Assembly: GCF_027409185.1 (NCBI RefSeq)
Contig: NC_084475.1
Location: forward strand, 18,310,130 to 18,374,129
Reading direction: 5' to 3'
Length of the DNA: 64,000 nt
From: Cynocephalus volans
Taxonomy: Eukaryota > Chordata > Mammalia > Dermoptera > Cynocephalidae
Under the pieces are notes generated by a model. It saw nothing but the letters and a program-made list of their open reading frames with translations, made no database searches and had not been told where the DNA came from. This document shows positions 1 to 12,874 of the stretch, piece by piece (position 1 is the first letter of the stretch; each line of letters begins with the position of its first letter). The translations under genes and the position numbers were made by a program.

Positions 1-676
1 CCTGGGCAAGACGACAGGAGGATGGCCAGGCCTGCAGGGAGTCCAGATTGACACTGTTATGGTATTTCACTGCTCTGGTAGCCTTGACTGTCCACCGAGA
101 TTAGTCTGTTCCAATCATAGGGAGAATTGTCAAAATGAGTCTACTCGTTTTGTTTTATTTTTCTGTTTCTTCATGAAAAGTTGTTGGTGCTAGGGTTCAT
201 AAAGTAGGAAAGGAAACTCTACGCTCTGAAAGTGACCTTAACATGCTGCTGGCACTAGAGAGAGGTGGATAGAGATGTGCCTTGTTGGGACAGGGGTCTG
301 TGCTGCCCTCCCTGGCCGCACGTGTCAGTGTCTGTGGCTCTGCTGTCCTGGCTCAGACTGCATCCTAGCTGAATCAATTGCTACTCAGCATTGTATAGAA
401 AACGATTATGGGTGTACTTACAAGGTTTGACTGACACTCTACATTTTGTTTCTAAAGTGCTAAATACAAGTTTCTTATTCTAAAAATCAACTCAATACTT
501 TTTTGTTACAAGTATTTTTTTATTTAAAAACATTTACCTCTAACCTCACCAGCAGAGAAAGTATTTCTAGTTCCAAAACCTAATACTATTTTTCTAAGTT
601 GATAGTGATTAAACTGTTTGCAGGCTTTTCCTTTTGTTAATGTGCACTCCTAGTGAAACTCTATTTTTCTACACAG

Positions 677-734
677 AGAGAGCCAGCTGAAGAGGCCTTG
701 AAGAGTAACAATATGAATCTTGATCAGGCCATGA
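677..734 (+). CDS. TNRC6C: TNRC6C exon: end of the UBA domain
   Basis: The exon lies between an acacag acceptor and a gtaagt donor and reads REPAEEALKSNNMNLDQAM. This matches the last helices of the TNRC6 UBA-like domain, whose end continues in the next exon. It finishes one base into a codon, which the next exon completes as Ser. It is the first TNRC6C exon in the window. Confidence 0.9.
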
Positions 735-2852
735 GTAAGTAATATTGACATACTTAAAGCACACTTTTTTAAAACGTACCTATTGGTGAAGTTTTACTTT
801 CCAGAGCATTTAATTGTGATCATGGACTGATAGTTGAATACATAGACGCACCAGGACACAGTGAAAGAGCAGCCATAGGATGCACACGCTAATCACAGAG
901 TGAGTCCTTTGGGGCCAGCGGGCTTTGCAGACAAATGGCCAGTGCCGTATTTGAAGCATGTTTGCTTTTTTCATTTTTTCCCAGTACTTCAATAAATAGA
1001 TGACTTTTTTCCCACTATTTTGAAGAGAGGTAATAATGACGCTCTTGAAGAGAGGCTCTAGACCACATGGCAGACATCCTTTGGTACTAATGGAGCACAT
1101 TCCTCATGCCTTACCCCAGAGTGGGCCCACTAAGGTGCCAACAGGAGCATCACCATGCTGGCCAAGCACCTACTCTTACTGAAACATGAGAGTTACTGCC
1201 AAGGAACAAGCAACCCTAGTTCTGGAGATGCTTTAAAAATAATTATTATTATGTTAAATATTTATATGTGAAATACAGTTGGTTCTCATTATTCCAAATA
1301 GTTATGTTCTTATAAAGTTGCCACAAACACTGAATTAACCAATACTGAAGCAGTGCTCTTAGGGGAAATACAGGGTTGGGTTCCTGTGAGCATCTGGCCA
1401 CATTTTTTCAACTGATCGATACTCAACCTTATTTTGTGTGTGTTTCTGTTTCAAGACACTCTATTTAATACATATTTCTCAAAATAATTATCTGCCATAT
1501 TTCTTTATGATCAAACATTAGCCAAGAAGGGGTTTAACATTTTTCTCACCCTGGATAGTGCGACCATAAATTTCTTTGGCTTAGACTTATAGCATTGTGA
1601 TCCACTGTGCTTTTATTAATCATTCATTATCTCAGGAATTCACAAATTTAGCTGCTTTTCCATCTTTTCCATAGCTTTATCACATACTAGACATGTTACT
1701 TTAGCACTTTCTGAGCAACTTCACTTACTTACAGCTCAGTGAATTTTCTCTTCCTTTTTCTGGATGTACTGTACCATTGATTCATGAATACTGAACTCAC
1801 TGCCCACAGTGATATAAACTTGTGCCTGAGCGAAGCTTCTCAAACACACGTGTTTTCTCTATAAGGCACATCACAGCCTTCTTGTGCTGAAGAGCACTAG
1901 ACAGCACTTCACTACGCTGGGGGACCATTTTAAACACTGAAAGCACCAACAGAAAGCACAAAAATATGAAAAACATGTTACTAAAAGGACCACAAAAAGG
2001 GCACTTTTTGCAGTGTAAGATCTGAAACCAGAAGGCTGAGCCTTAGCTTGCTTGCCTTGAGCTGGGAACGTGAGCATCAGGCGACTCAAAGTTTTCACCA
2101 ATCTATACATGTCCACAAATGACCACAAAAGTGCCACAATAATTAATATGAGGGTTATAAATAATTTTTAGCAAGCAGGCAGATTTACAAAAACAGAATC
2201 TATGAATAGTGAGAATAGACTGACCATACAATCACATGCAAGTGCTGACACATATGACACAGACGGCCAGGGCAAGAATAATCAGTGTGAGCTGGAGGGA
2301 ATGAATTCTGACTTCTTAGAATTGTGACATAGCACAAAATTAAAGTGGGCTAAACAAGTACTAGTCCCTAGGTTAAAAGACTCACAGGGACAGAAAGAGT
2401 GTCTGTCTCGCCAACATCAGGGAAGAGTCCTTGTAAATAACACAGGAAGTGATGGCCGTGAGGCAGGAGAGGAGCTGTGTTAGTTAGACAGGACAATAGC
2501 GGAGGCCCTGAGAAAGTAACAGGGAGGCAGCCCTGGGGAGAGAAGACAGGCCCAGCCCCTGAGGGGTCAGCAGTGGCCAGTGGCTGGAGTGGAGAGGAGC
2601 AGAGGGCAGGCAGGGTCAGACCACAGACATGCGTGAACCGGAGAAGATGTGCTGGTGATGAGCAAGCTGTCAGGCTGAGCCATAGCAGAGCCAAGTGCTC
2701 TCTTTATCCCCCGGCTTCCCTTTCCTCCGAGGGGTCGAGGAGTCTTCATCCCTCCCTGAGGCTTTAGCTTGTGCCTGTCTTGTGCTCAGTGCTCGTGACT
2801 GATGTTCATCGGGCGTTCTGTTTTCAGTGTTGTTGTGTTTGTTGTGCTCCAG
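735..2852 (+). other. TNRC6C intron
   Basis: No coding or RNA gene is visible here. The intron carries a DNA-transposon remnant at about 1276-2222. Short open frames at 810-1100 and 2368-2767 have no splice context or recognisable family and look incidental. Confidence 0.6.
1276..2222. mobile_element. Tigger-like DNA transposon remnant
   Basis: Imperfect terminal inverted repeats bracket this stretch. The left end begins acagttggttctcattattc, and the right end, read on the opposite strand, begins with a similar cagtctattctcactattc. A TA dinucleotide lies near each end, as expected for Tc1/mariner-class (pogo/Tigger) elements. No transposase frame survives. The family name is a tentative assignment. 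Confidence 0.5.
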
Positions 2853-2995
2853 GCGCTCTGCTGGAAAAGAAGGTGGACATGGACAAGCGTGGACTGGGAG
2901 TGACTGACTATAATGGAATGGTCACCAAACCCCTTGGCTGCCGCCCACCAATCTCCAAAGAGTCTTCCATGGACCGCCCCACCTTTCTTGACAAG
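2853..2995 (+). CDS. TNRC6C: TNRC6C exon: UBA end and linker
   Basis: The exon starts after a T-rich tract ending ctccag and ends at acaag/gtagg. It completes Ser and continues ALLEKKVDMDKRGLGV, closing the UBA domain. It then gives the linker with GCRPPISKES and DRPTFLDK, which is strongly conserved in TNRC6 paralogues. It joins the next exon at a codon boundary. Confidence 0.93.
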
Positions 2996-3135
2996 GTAGG
3001 AATTTAGGTGGTTTTTTTGTTTATTTTTTTAATAGGAGAGCTTTTTCATTTGAACGGTATCCTTCATACAAGCCAGATGAAAAGCTTGCTGGACTGTAAC
3101 TTTAAGTGACTTTTATCCATTTTTTCTAATACATA

Positions 3136-3222
3136 TGAGGATACTTCAAAAAGTTCATGGAAAATAGAATTGAAAGAAAATATGTATCTTTCCCTGAACT
3201 TTTGGAAGTACCCTCATGTGAA
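3136..3222. mobile_element. Palindromic mariner-type MITE
   Basis: About 85 bp folds as an imperfect palindrome. The left arm contains acttcaaaaagttcatgg and the right arm its diverged complement, tgaacttttggaagtaccc. A relative with the same arms lies at 41792-41895. The structure suggests a small non-autonomous mariner-like element, and the family is not assigned. Confidence 0.6.
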
Positions 3223-3954
3223 TATTTAACTCAAGGGAGACAATGTTATATTTCATATGATGTTGCTAGGAATGAAAAATGCTGAAATGGAAAACTGATT
3301 TTCATTTTTATTTTGTGAACTTGGCTGGTTAGCTGCTTCAGTTTGTCCAACAGATAAGGGTCATCAAATTTCTATGTTAGCATCTCATTTTAAAAACATA
3401 TGCACCAGCCAGCTGCCAAAAAACCCAAAATACAAACAAACAAAAAAACATAGTTTTTCCATTTGGATGATATGTTACACGTTTATCCTCAGAAGAAGAG
3501 ATTAGAAGTGATGGGGCTTGAGGACTGTGTCTGGCTGGCCCTTGCTGATCAGCCGCATTAGTGACCACCACAGGTGTCTGTGGAAAGCTCCCTGGATGTT
3601 TAGCAAGTCCCAGCCACCACTCAGTCCTTTCAGTGTTGTCACATGTCCCCTCTCCAGATAGGGGTGACTGGAAAAGGGGGGAAAAGCATCAATCAAAATG
3701 TTGACCCTTGAAAATAAAATTAAAGCAAGAAAGGATACGTTTAAATGACAACAACAAAAAAACAGAAAGACTCACGGAGGGGAGGAGTCTTCCTGTCACT
3801 GATGGGGCTTTATCTCTGTTCTCAGAGTCCTTTACCACACACTACACTGCAGAAGGCTGTAGCTGCTCAGTGGCCCAGAGTGAGGCATAGTCTTCTGCCC
3901 TTACCAGTGTGGCCAGTGATCAGGTACAAGATGCCCTGTGACATTGGGATTTAA

Positions 3955-4080
3955 GATAAACAACGAATAATTTTTGGAACATACTTACACTAAAAAAGTA
4001 ATTGTTGTTCATCTGAAATCCCAATTTCACTTGCGTGCTGTATTTTTATTTGCTAAATCTGTTAACCTCAATTATGGGAC
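3955..4080. repeat. Ancient interspersed repeat, unassigned
   Basis: This AT-rich stretch contains gataaacaacgaataattttt and a tail tatttttatttgctaaatct. I recognise it as a common placental repeat type but cannot name it. A related fragment follows the truncated L1 at about 44460-44545. Confidence 0.35.
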
Positions 4081-4200
4081 CCTGACCTATTTCCTTATCT
4101 TTAAGACATGGAATAATGCTGCAGGCTGGTTGTGACACTAGATGAGATAAGTTTGCATAGGGCCTGGCATACAGTGTGACCTCAGTAAATGTTAAAAGAA
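4080..4200 (+). mobile_element. MIR SINE
   Basis: The order of elements matches the MIR 3' half: a fragment like the 'cctcatctgtaaaatgg' block, then a 'ggttgtgaggattaaatgagat' block, then 'ggcctggcatacagt' and 'tcagtaaatgtt'. Confidence 0.7.
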
Positions 4201-4239
4201 AAAGATTAATAGGTTTCTGCTTTATAACTTACCCTCTGG

Positions 4240-4396
4240 GCCGACCCCGTGGCGCACTCGGGAGAGTGCCGCGCTGGGAGCTCAGCAGCGCTCCCACCGC
4301 GGGTTCGGATTCTATATAGGGATGGCCGGTGCGCTCACTGGCTGATTGCCATGCGGCCGGTCACAAAAAAGACAAAAAATAAAAAAAATAAAAATG
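4240..4396 (+). mobile_element. tRNA-derived SINE, variant subtype with A-rich tail
   Basis: The head gggccgaccccgtggcgcac is tRNA-like, with a B-box-like cgggttcgg, then ctatatagggatggccggtgc and a shortened second unit ending gccggtcac. An A-rich tail follows. The middle differs from the common dimer SINE at 57117-57272. The copy at 31749-31883 is the same subtype. Confidence 0.75.
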
Positions 4397-4873
4397 ACTT
4401 ACCCTCTTATTAGGTTAAAGTCTATGAAATTGCTAGGTTTGTAGGTCAAAAACAGTTGAATGTCAGCAGAATTCACCCCAATGTCTACCTAGAGCCTTGA
4501 TAATAACTTCTCAGAAAGAACCAGGTTATTTGAAAATGGGTATAAAGTGTTTTCTATGTAAGAGTTTTACCAGTGTTTCTGTCCCTTTGTCCTTACTCCT
4601 ACCCAACACGGGTAATAATGTATGAGAATATTAGAAGCTAATAGATATGTTTGTAAGATATTTTAATAATGACAACAGCATCTTAATCCTATTTCTCTTT
4701 TTCTTTTTCCCCTCTTCCTTTTGCCCATGTTCTCCATTCCCTTATTATCCACACTTTTTTGATCTTTTAATTTTTTATTCATCCATCTCCCTTTCTATTT
4801 CCTTGGGAAACTATGTGGTGCTTTGTCTGCTGATGGACACTGCACACAGCTCACCCTTTCTTTCTCTAATCAG

Positions 4874-5023
4874 GATGGCGGCCTCGTGGAAGAGCCCACG
4901 ACTTCACCGTTTTTGCCTTCCCCAAGCCTGAAGCTCCCCCTTTCAAACAGTGCACTCCCCAGTCAGGCCCTGGGTGGGATTGCCTCAGGGCTGGGCATGC
5001 AAAACTTGAATTCTTCTAGACAG
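4874..5023 (+). CDS. TNRC6C: TNRC6C exon: linker before the Q-rich region
   Basis: The exon is preceded by a long pyrimidine tract ending ctaatcag and followed by caggtaagg. It encodes [20 protein letters not shown] through [12 protein letters not shown], a Ser/Pro-rich segment typical of the region after the UBA domain in TNRC6 proteins. Both borders fall between codons. Confidence 0.93.
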
Positions 5024-5080
5024 GTAAGGCTATTGGGAGAGAACAGAATGTGGTCTCTGTTTTAAAAAATGTGTTTGAGG

Positions 5081-5190
5081 GGCTGACCAGGTGGCTCACT
5101 TTGGAAGGTGTGGTGCTGATAGCACCACGGTCAAAGGTTTGGCTCCCTGTACCAGCCAGCTGCCCCCCCTCCCGCAAAAAAATAAAGAAT
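5081..5190 (+). mobile_element. tRNA-derived SINE (CYN-like monomer)
   Basis: It begins ggggctgaccaggtggctca, carries the tgtggtgctgatagcacc anticodon-arm-like block and an accagcca end, then a short C/A-rich tail. This is the tRNA-Ile-like monomer. Confidence 0.8.
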
Positions 5191-5277
5191 GTTTGAGACA
5201 CAAACATTCTTATTCTTAGTTAATACCTCTATTGAAATATATAATCGAATATGTAAAGGTAGTTGCAATACTGCAAG

Positions 5278-5375
5278 GAGGGCTGGCCAGTGATCTCTGC
5301 TGGTTAGAGTGTGGTGTTATACACCATGGTCAAGGGTTCATGGCGAGCTCCCTACCAAAAAAGAAAGAAAGACTA
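5278..5375 (+). mobile_element. tRNA-derived SINE (diverged monomer)
   Basis: It starts gggctggccagtgatctctg, includes ggttagagtgtggtg and caagggttca, and ends in an AAAGAAAG-type tail. It is diverged in the middle. Confidence 0.7.
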
Positions 5376-6423
5376 TAAGGAGTCAAGAGTTAAATAACAG
5401 CTCTTGAAATTTAATTGTGTAATAGGAATGCTTCAGAGTTGTATTTCTTCTTAAACTTCACTAAAGCATACTCGAGTTCTCAGCAGCAGCCCTGGTACTG
5501 ACTTACTGCTAGTTGAAGTGGTAATGTATTACAGAGTAGTCTTCAAGCTACCAGATCCGTTCAAAGATGGAGGTGGTGCCTGTCCTCTTTCTCTTGGCAG
5601 TCAAAGCTTTCAATACATTGATCTGCAAGAAAACTCTACATTCTCCCCTTTTCCCCAGAAATAGAGATGACATCCCTTGCAGGGTGATTTTCAGAGTCAC
5701 ACTGGCATTTCTTTTTCCTACCCTCAACACTCTTGGGGAAAGGTAAAAATCACTGTTAGACGTTACTAAAGGAAGGCCTGAGAGTTTCGATGCTTTGCCA
5801 CTTTGTCTCAGTTCTCACCCGTAGATTCTCTAATACGAAATGACAAACAAACAAGTAATGCTGTCCCTGTCTGTAGGACGTCCCTTGCTGATTTTCTTTT
5901 TGATGAGGTTGGCACACTCACACCTTCAAGACTTGTCTTTAAGTAGACACTGTGATGTTTGCTGTGCCTGAACAGCCCATGTGTGCCTGTTATCCCAGTA
6001 TCATTGTCAACAGTGCCCCTTCCTCTCTCAGCATCTCCGCAGTGGCATGATCCTAGTGATGTTACATTGCTGACCCTGGTGGTAGTTTAGTGGAAAATCT
6101 GCATTTCGGATTTCTGCCATCTTAGAGTCACCAACCCAGCAGGGGTGTAGGGACTGGCGTTAGATACAAAGCAGGGTTTTCTACTCAGTGCCTTTCTGAC
6201 AACTCTTCCTGAGATAAGCCGTAGGTTGTCTTCCTTCACCTATTTGTTAGGTACCTCATTATGTAAAGTGGAAAATACTTCTAAAATATATGTATTATAT
6301 TTAACTCTGAGTTAATGACCAGAATTTGTCAGTTTATTCAGTTTCAGCATTTGTTGAAATAATAGTTATATTTCTTATTCAAAAATCTTGCTATTCTCTT
6401 AGGTTAGTAATTCCCGTAAGTAG

Positions 6424-6532
6424 TCTTTTTTTTTTTTTTTTTTTGGCGGCTGGCCGGTATGGGAATCCAAACCCTTGACCTTAGTGTTATGAGGCTGCGC
6501 TCTAACCACTGATCCAACCATCTGGCCCATTA
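6424..6532 (-). mobile_element. tRNA-derived SINE monomer, inverted
   Basis: A poly-T run, the reversed A-tail, leads into ggcggctggccggta. Read on the minus strand it is the tRNA-Ile-like head, B-box-like caagggttt and tail. Confidence 0.8.
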
Positions 6533-6900
6533 TTACTCTTTACCTCTTATCACAGATATCTTTTTGGAAATGTATGTTATCCAGGTGGCTATGTTCACGT
6601 TGCTATTGTTTGAAACACTGTATTATTATGGTTGAGTATGATAGCCTTGTTCTGGCACACATTAAAATTGGCACTGTAGGGTGGCTTCTGTGATTTCAAA
6701 ACATAGGCAAACTTCATGGCCCGATTTTCCATCATCTGTAACCATATCAAAAACACTCATTAAAAATTCACTTGGGTAGGAAGTAGAAACAATTTTGCAT
6801 TCAAATTCAGGAACAGTTTCACCCCACCTCCAAACAGTGGTACTCTAACTCCTGCATCTGCCACTGCCTTTTTAACAAGTCTGCTTCTGTCTCCCTGCAG

Positions 6901-7047
6901 ATACCGAGTGGCAATCTGGGTATGTTTGGCAATAGCGGAGCAGCACAAGCCAGGACCATGCAGCAGCCACCACAGCCACCAGTGCAGCCTCTTAACTCCT
7001 CCCAGCCCAGTCTCCGTGCTCAAGTGCCTCAGTTTCTATCCCCTCAG
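6901..7047 (+). CDS. TNRC6C: TNRC6C exon: P/Q-rich linker
   Basis: The acceptor is tctccctgcag and the donor cag/gtcag. The exon encodes [19 protein letters not shown], a [10 protein letters not shown] run, and ends in VPQFLSPQ. Borders are in phase. The QQPPQPP run begins the Gln/Pro-rich part of the protein, which is associated with P-body targeting in GW182 proteins. Confidence 0.93.
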
Positions 7048-7514
7048 GTCAGACCCATGTCCAAGCATTGCTGAGCCAGGAGACACAGATGTGGCCATTT
7101 TGTGGGGTCTTGTGCCACGACAAAGTAACTGTTTAAAGTGAGAGCCAAAGTAACCCACTTCTAAGAGGTGGCCTTCCAGTTTTTAACCTATAAAGTGGCA
7201 GACTTTATTCTCCTGCCCCAGGAATTTTCAGAGCTTGCTCCTTGGAGAGCCTCAACCACATAAACCAGGGTCAGGCATCAGCTTGGTAAGAAGCAACATT
7301 GAGAAGGGGAAAGATGTGCCCACCACACTGCCACTGATGTAATTGTGTCCTGGTCTTGCTTGAGATAATTGTTCAGGTGAATCCAGTGAATTCTCCTAGA
7401 CTGATAGAATAGGAAAGTGACAAGCCAAAGTATTGCTTAGAATGTAAAAGAAATTGCTTAGAAGCAACCAAAGAGTGAATAATGCTTTAGTATGAAACTA
7501 AATCTGATCATATA

Positions 7515-7840
7515 TAACAGTATACAGTCGTCCCTCGGTGTCCATGGGGAATTGGTTCCAAGACTTCCCACAGATACAAAGATCAGAGAATGCTTGAATC
7601 CCTGATATCAAATGGCATAGTATTTGTATATAACCTATACACATCCTCCCATATACTTTCAGATCATCTCTAGATGACTTATTATATGTAATACAATGTA
7701 AAGAGTTGTACTGTAGTGTTTAGGGAATATTAACAAGAAAAGATCTGTACATATTTAGTGCAGATGCAATTTGTTCCGAATATTTTCAATCCTTGGTTGC
7801 TTGAATCTACCCATGAATACAAAGGACCTACTGTATACAT
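7515..7840. mobile_element. MER2/Tigger3-like DNA transposon remnant
   Basis: The left end tacagtcgtccctcggtg and the right end (minus strand tacagtaggtcctttg) form imperfect inverted repeats flanked by TA. The interior includes attggttccaagactt and ttgcttgaatctaccc blocks that I associate with MER2/Tigger3. Confidence 0.65.
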
Positions 7841-8391
7841 TATAACTTTTAGTTACATTCAGTATTTAGTATTAGATTATTTTTGCCCATAGAGATTCTT
7901 AAGAAAAAAAGATCAAATAGAATTAAGGATATTGTTGTTTTGCATAGCTCTACGGCCTAATGTATTTTTTTATGTTATCATTGACTTTTAGAACATTCCA
8001 AAATTTTAGACTTTGGGCTGTGTTTTTAATTACCCCTGTAATATTCAATAATCAATTACTTTGTATTGATACCTGAGATAACTCAGAGCCCTGCTCGATA
8101 TGTAATTCTGGGGGGCGGAGGGAGACTGTAGGTAGCCCTGCCCTGGGAAGAGCAAAAGCTTCTTGAATTCCTCCCCACCCCCACCCCCCAAATTCTAGCA
8201 TTTTTTTGGCAGAGAAGGGAATGAAGTACTTCCTTCCCTAAGAGACCTCCATTACCAGGAAAATATTTGAGATTTCTCAGGGACCTTATTTTCAACCTGT
8301 TCCAAAAGAGAACATGCTAATCCGTCAATCTTCTATTATTTATAAAATTTAATTTAAATTTCAGTTTTGTTTGTTGTCACATGATGTCTTT

Positions 8392-8745
8392 ATCCATTCA
8401 GGCTGCTATAACAAAGTATGTTAGACTGGGTAATTACAAACAGCATGAATTTATTGCTCATGGTTCTGAAGGCTGGGAAGTCAGAGATGAACGTGCCAGA
8501 AGATCTGGTGTCTGATGACAGCTGTTCCTCAAAGATGGTGACTGCTGTTGCGTCCTCACATGGCACAGGGGGCGAGCAAGCTCCCTCGAGCCTCCTTTAT
8601 AAGGGCACTAATCCCGTGTGTGAGTGCAGAGCCCTCATGACCTAATCACCTCCCAGAGGCCCTCCCTCCTAATACTACCACAGTGGGGATTAGCTGTCAA
8701 CATAGGAATCTGGGGGGACACAAACACTGAGACCGTAGCATATGG
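8392..8745 (-). mobile_element. MaLR LTR (MLT1/MST-related)
   Basis: On the plus strand it reads ggctgctataacaaagta, then actgggtaatt, ggttctgaaggctgggaag, cctcacatggc, ctcatgacctaatcacctcc and ends near gagaccgtagca. This order matches a mammalian apparent LTR-retrotransposon LTR in reverse orientation. Confidence 0.7.
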
Positions 8746-8883
8746 GAAGACAGTTTGGCATACAGAAAAGAGCAGGATGCGTTGGAGAATTCGCTGGGAA
8801 TAGTTGTCTCTCTATAATTGTTTGAACCTAGGTTTATGCACTGAGTTGAGATAGCTGGAACCTGGTAAAATAAATGTTAAATG

Positions 8884-9220
8884 TGTTAGTTAGGATATCG
8901 GGTAAGGCACTATAACAAAGAGGCCTCAAAAGGCAGTAGTTTAAGCTAGGTAGACATTCATCTCTTTCTCTCATGTAATGGTACGGAAAGAAGCATTTCT
9001 GGGCTTATGGGCAGCTCTGCCATAGCCGTTTCCTGACAGCAGGGAGGAAGGCAAGAGAGAGTCTGGGCAGCACCCTATGTGGATGGCCTGGAAATTACAC
9101 AGACCACTTGCAGTCACATCACACTGCCCAAAGCTAGTGCCTTGGTACACCCAGTCTGAGAGGCAGTAGCAGAAGGAACAGTTAGCAAACTAGCATGATC
9201 CCAAATCAGTCATCTATTAC
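8884..9220. repeat. Possible old LTR, unassigned
   Basis: The stretch starts gtgttagttaggatatcggg, with later blocks aacaaagaggcctcaaaag and cattcatctctttctctcatg. It resembles other degraded mammalian LTR sequences, but I cannot assign a family. Confidence 0.3.
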
Positions 9221-9808
9221 ATCTGTATTTCCATATTACCTGTGCTATTGCATAATCTTTTTCTTAAATTGACTTGCCTTTTTAACTTAAATTTATTTTG
9301 AAAGAAAACGTTACAAGTCTACCATAAATAGAAAAACCAACAATTTTCTAATACACATTAGACAACTATTAAAATGAAAAATGCTCAACCATGTCCAACT
9401 AAAATCATCCTGCAGACCTGTACTATAAAGGTACATCTCACCTTTGGAAAACATTGAAATAGCCAGTGCCAGGCCTTGACTGATGGGATCAACAGTTGGG
9501 GTCAGGTCTGGGGAGAGCCACAGAGAAGCTAGGTGCCTATCGAGAACAATGCCTGCTTCCACGGGCAGGGGGTAGTTAACTTCCTGAGCACATACACTTG
9601 ACAGGGTCCTAGGAAGCAGCCCCTCTTGGAGGTGCCCACTCCTGTGGAGATTGGTCTGAGCGGCCTATGTGCGAAGTGTGCACCTGCCTCCAGTCCAGTC
9701 TATAGTTGTCATTTAATTAATCAGTTTTGAATCTCAAAAAGCCTCACAGGCGAGTAAATATTTTAACAGAGATACAAAATGACTAATAGTATATTTTCTA
9801 TTAAACAG

Positions 9809-9928
9809 GTTCAAGCACAGCTTTTGCAGTTTGCAGCAAAAAACATTGGTCTCAACCCTGCACTATTAACCTCGCCAATTAATCCTCAGCATATGACGAT
9901 GTTGAACCAGCTCTATCAGCTGCAGCTG
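9809..9928 (+). CDS. TNRC6C: TNRC6C exon: start of the Q-rich helix
   Basis: It lies between attaaacag and ctg/gtgagt. It encodes VQAQLLQFAAKNIGLNPALL followed by a segment ending LYQLQL. This hydrophobic, glutamine-containing region is strongly conserved among TNRC6 proteins. Both borders are in phase. Confidence 0.94.
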
Positions 9929-12573
9929 GTGAGTGGATGGACCCACCCATGTTACAGAGTAAAGGAAGAGCGCTCTCCTGCCATTCACGTACATGCGCCC
10001 ACACAGACACACTGCACAGAAAGTGGTTACTGTAACACTTTTCTTCACATCTGGTATGTCAGGGAGACTTTCATGAAATTTTTAAACTATTTATGAATGA
10101 GGAACTTTTTCACTTTAGGTGTCTTTACTAAGCTTTGTAAATTTTTGGGCCCCTTTGTGTTCAGAAAGTCTACTAGAATTAAGCATGTCTTTTTACTTGA
10201 GCTCTTAACCAGAGTTTCTTATCTAAACCACAGAACACAACCATTTAAGTGACTGTTTTCTCAATTCTTTCAAGGATGGTTTACACAAATACCACTCTAG
10301 AAACAGAGGAGGAAAGTTACTTCCTTACATCAGGTAGATGCCTGAGGGCAGTCTCACTGCTCAACAACAACTGATGTAACTTCATAATTCTTGGAAGTTT
10401 TATAATTTAAGACATCTTGAATTTTTAATTTCCAAACAATCTTATTTGATTTTATCGTGCAACACCATGACGTTGTATCCCTAGATACATACTGAATTTA
10501 CATACACTAAAGGATCAAGTGTATTATTTCATTTTCTAACGTGTGGGCACGTGATTTATTTAGAAGTCTTTTCCAACAACCTCATCACCTGGAAAATGAC
10601 CAGGAATTATGAAGGAAGCAAAAAAAAAAAAGTTGACGGGGACTTCGAGACATGAAGTCATTGACCTAAAACCTTTGCTTATGAGAGCATGCTTGAGCCC
10701 TCACTCCTCGTCCTTTAAGTTTTTGAGACACACGTCTAACAAGTTTGATGTCAGGATTTCCAGTGAGTAGCAGGGAAGGATGGGAGGGTAGAAGGCAGAG
10801 AGTGTCCTGGAAACTCTCCACAAGGAGTATGTCAGTGCTTCAATGGAGAACACAGAGCTCTAGATGTGGAGTCAGTACCATGGCTTAACCCTTAGAGGCT
10901 GTTTCTTTATCCATCAAAAAGGGGACCGTGCACCTGGTGTTTTGGTGCAGCCTCACTCTGCCGGGCAAGGCATGTGTGCAGTCCCAGTGCTTTCAGCACT
11001 GACAGGAGGAAGGGAGGCAACTCTGAGGATTGGCACATGTTTAAATAGCAGGCTAGTTTAGAGTTATTGCTACAGAGGAGAATCTCCTTCTCCTCCCTGA
11101 TGATGCTGTAGGTACTGCTATATTCTGACACAGCACAGAGCTGATTATCACACTGACGAACTAGAATCTTCTGGTTCTACAATAAGTTTTTATTGACCCC
11201 TATTATGGTATGAAAGACATCACGGAAATATTTGAAAATATTTTTTTCTGAGAAATGAGTTTTGAGTTTGATTTTAGTCTCCCATAACAAAATCTGTCAG
11301 AGAAAATGAATGATAGTTACATATTTAACAAGTTAGACAATATATATAAGGATTATTATATCATAGAATTATGTAAAGCTAATGTTTAATTAAAATATTT
11401 ACATCAATGTGCTTTGTCGACCGCTTAATAGTTTTTTGTTTTGTTTTGATTCTTTTAAGATCAACAAAATTTGCCAACCTTTGTCTAGAGTGACAAAGAA
11501 AAAAGAAGACAGAACTTACCAAGATCAGAAATAAAGCAGGGGCACGGTAGAGCAGTTGCTTCTTCTGTTACACTGGAGTGGGCTTTGAGGATAGAGACAC
11601 ATCCTCTTCTTTTTCCAGTCTCTGCTGGTGACTATCCTTGTGTCCCTGCAGTTAGGTGTCTGGTGGGTCATCTGCACAGTGGCTGTGGCGTCCAGCTGCT
11701 TTTGTGGCAGCCGTTTCTGTGGCAGTGGCTGTGGTTGGGCCACCCACAAGGAACTGGTGTTTTCAGCATGCTCCTTGCCTGTTTCCCGGCGGGGGATGCT
11801 GCCCTTGGCTCCTGCCCAGGGACCCTGGGCATGGTCTGTTTCTTGCCTGCATCTGGGCAATGGGCGCTGACCCTCTGAAAATGTTGAATCATGTATAGTG
11901 TATTCTGTTTCTAAAACAACGTACTTTATTATTATTAATTTTTTTTCCAGGAAAATTTAAAAAATTAAGTTTCAGTGCTTCCTAAGATTAACTTTTAGGA
12001 TCTATAAGGATTCACTTAAGTGCAGTATTTTATTCCTCCGTAATTTACAAATTAACGAGGCATTTCTAATAGTATAATCTCCACCTTTATTTGGAGTCCC
12101 CTTGCCAAAAAATCCCAAAAAATACATGTTCTAAGAAAAAAATTTACAATACCCACCCAACAGTTCGAAACAATCATATGATCAAACCTTCTGTACTGGT
12201 GTACAGAAGAAAATTGTGATCATTTTAGCCAGCTTTGTAGATGGCAGGTTTATGTAACAAGTGCCCAGAAATCTGTATTTCAGGTTCCCCTGTAGCTTTG
12301 GTTCTCCGGATGTTGACTGAGATAATCACATGGCCTCCAAATACTTAAGAGCTCTTCAATACGTATTTTTCTTTGATTATTTGGGACAGCCTGTTACCAG
12401 TACACTGCCATGTTGTCTGAGTCATTCTGGACTTTAGTGTGTATCATTATAAGAATAAATATTTTTCTTTTTTTTATTTTTAGTTTTTATGAATTGAGCA
12501 GAAGAATTTCGATCTCCATTAACTGAAAAATATTAGCTGACACACCTCATTGCCAACACTAAACAGGGGTTTT
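9929..12573 (+). other. TNRC6C intron, mostly unique sequence
   Basis: No gene is supported here. A GC-richer island at about 11560-11880 has overlapping frames on both strands (up to 111 codons), with no recognised family and no splice context. An A/T-rich stretch precedes the L1 insertion. Confidence 0.4.
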
Positions 12574-12836
12574 GACTGAGTTACTTTTTTTTTTTTTCTG
12601 TTCTTTTAACATTTCCTTTTATTTATTTTTATTTTTATTTTTTATTTTATTTTTTTTGTTTTTTTCTTAATTTTATTTTGTCGATATACAATGTGGTTGA
12701 TTATTGTGGCCCATCACCGAAACCTCCCTCCCTCCTCCCTCTCCTCCCTCCCTCCCAACAATGTCCTTTCTGTTTGCTTGTCGTATCAACTTCAAGTAAT
12801 TGTAGTTGTTATGTCTTCTTCCTCCCACCCACCCCC

Positions 12837-12874
<38 letters not shown>

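Noticed and set aside
11525..11898. GC-richer island with frames on both strands (up to 111 codons)
   Set aside because: No homology recognised and no splice context. Not enough to call a gene or pseudogene.
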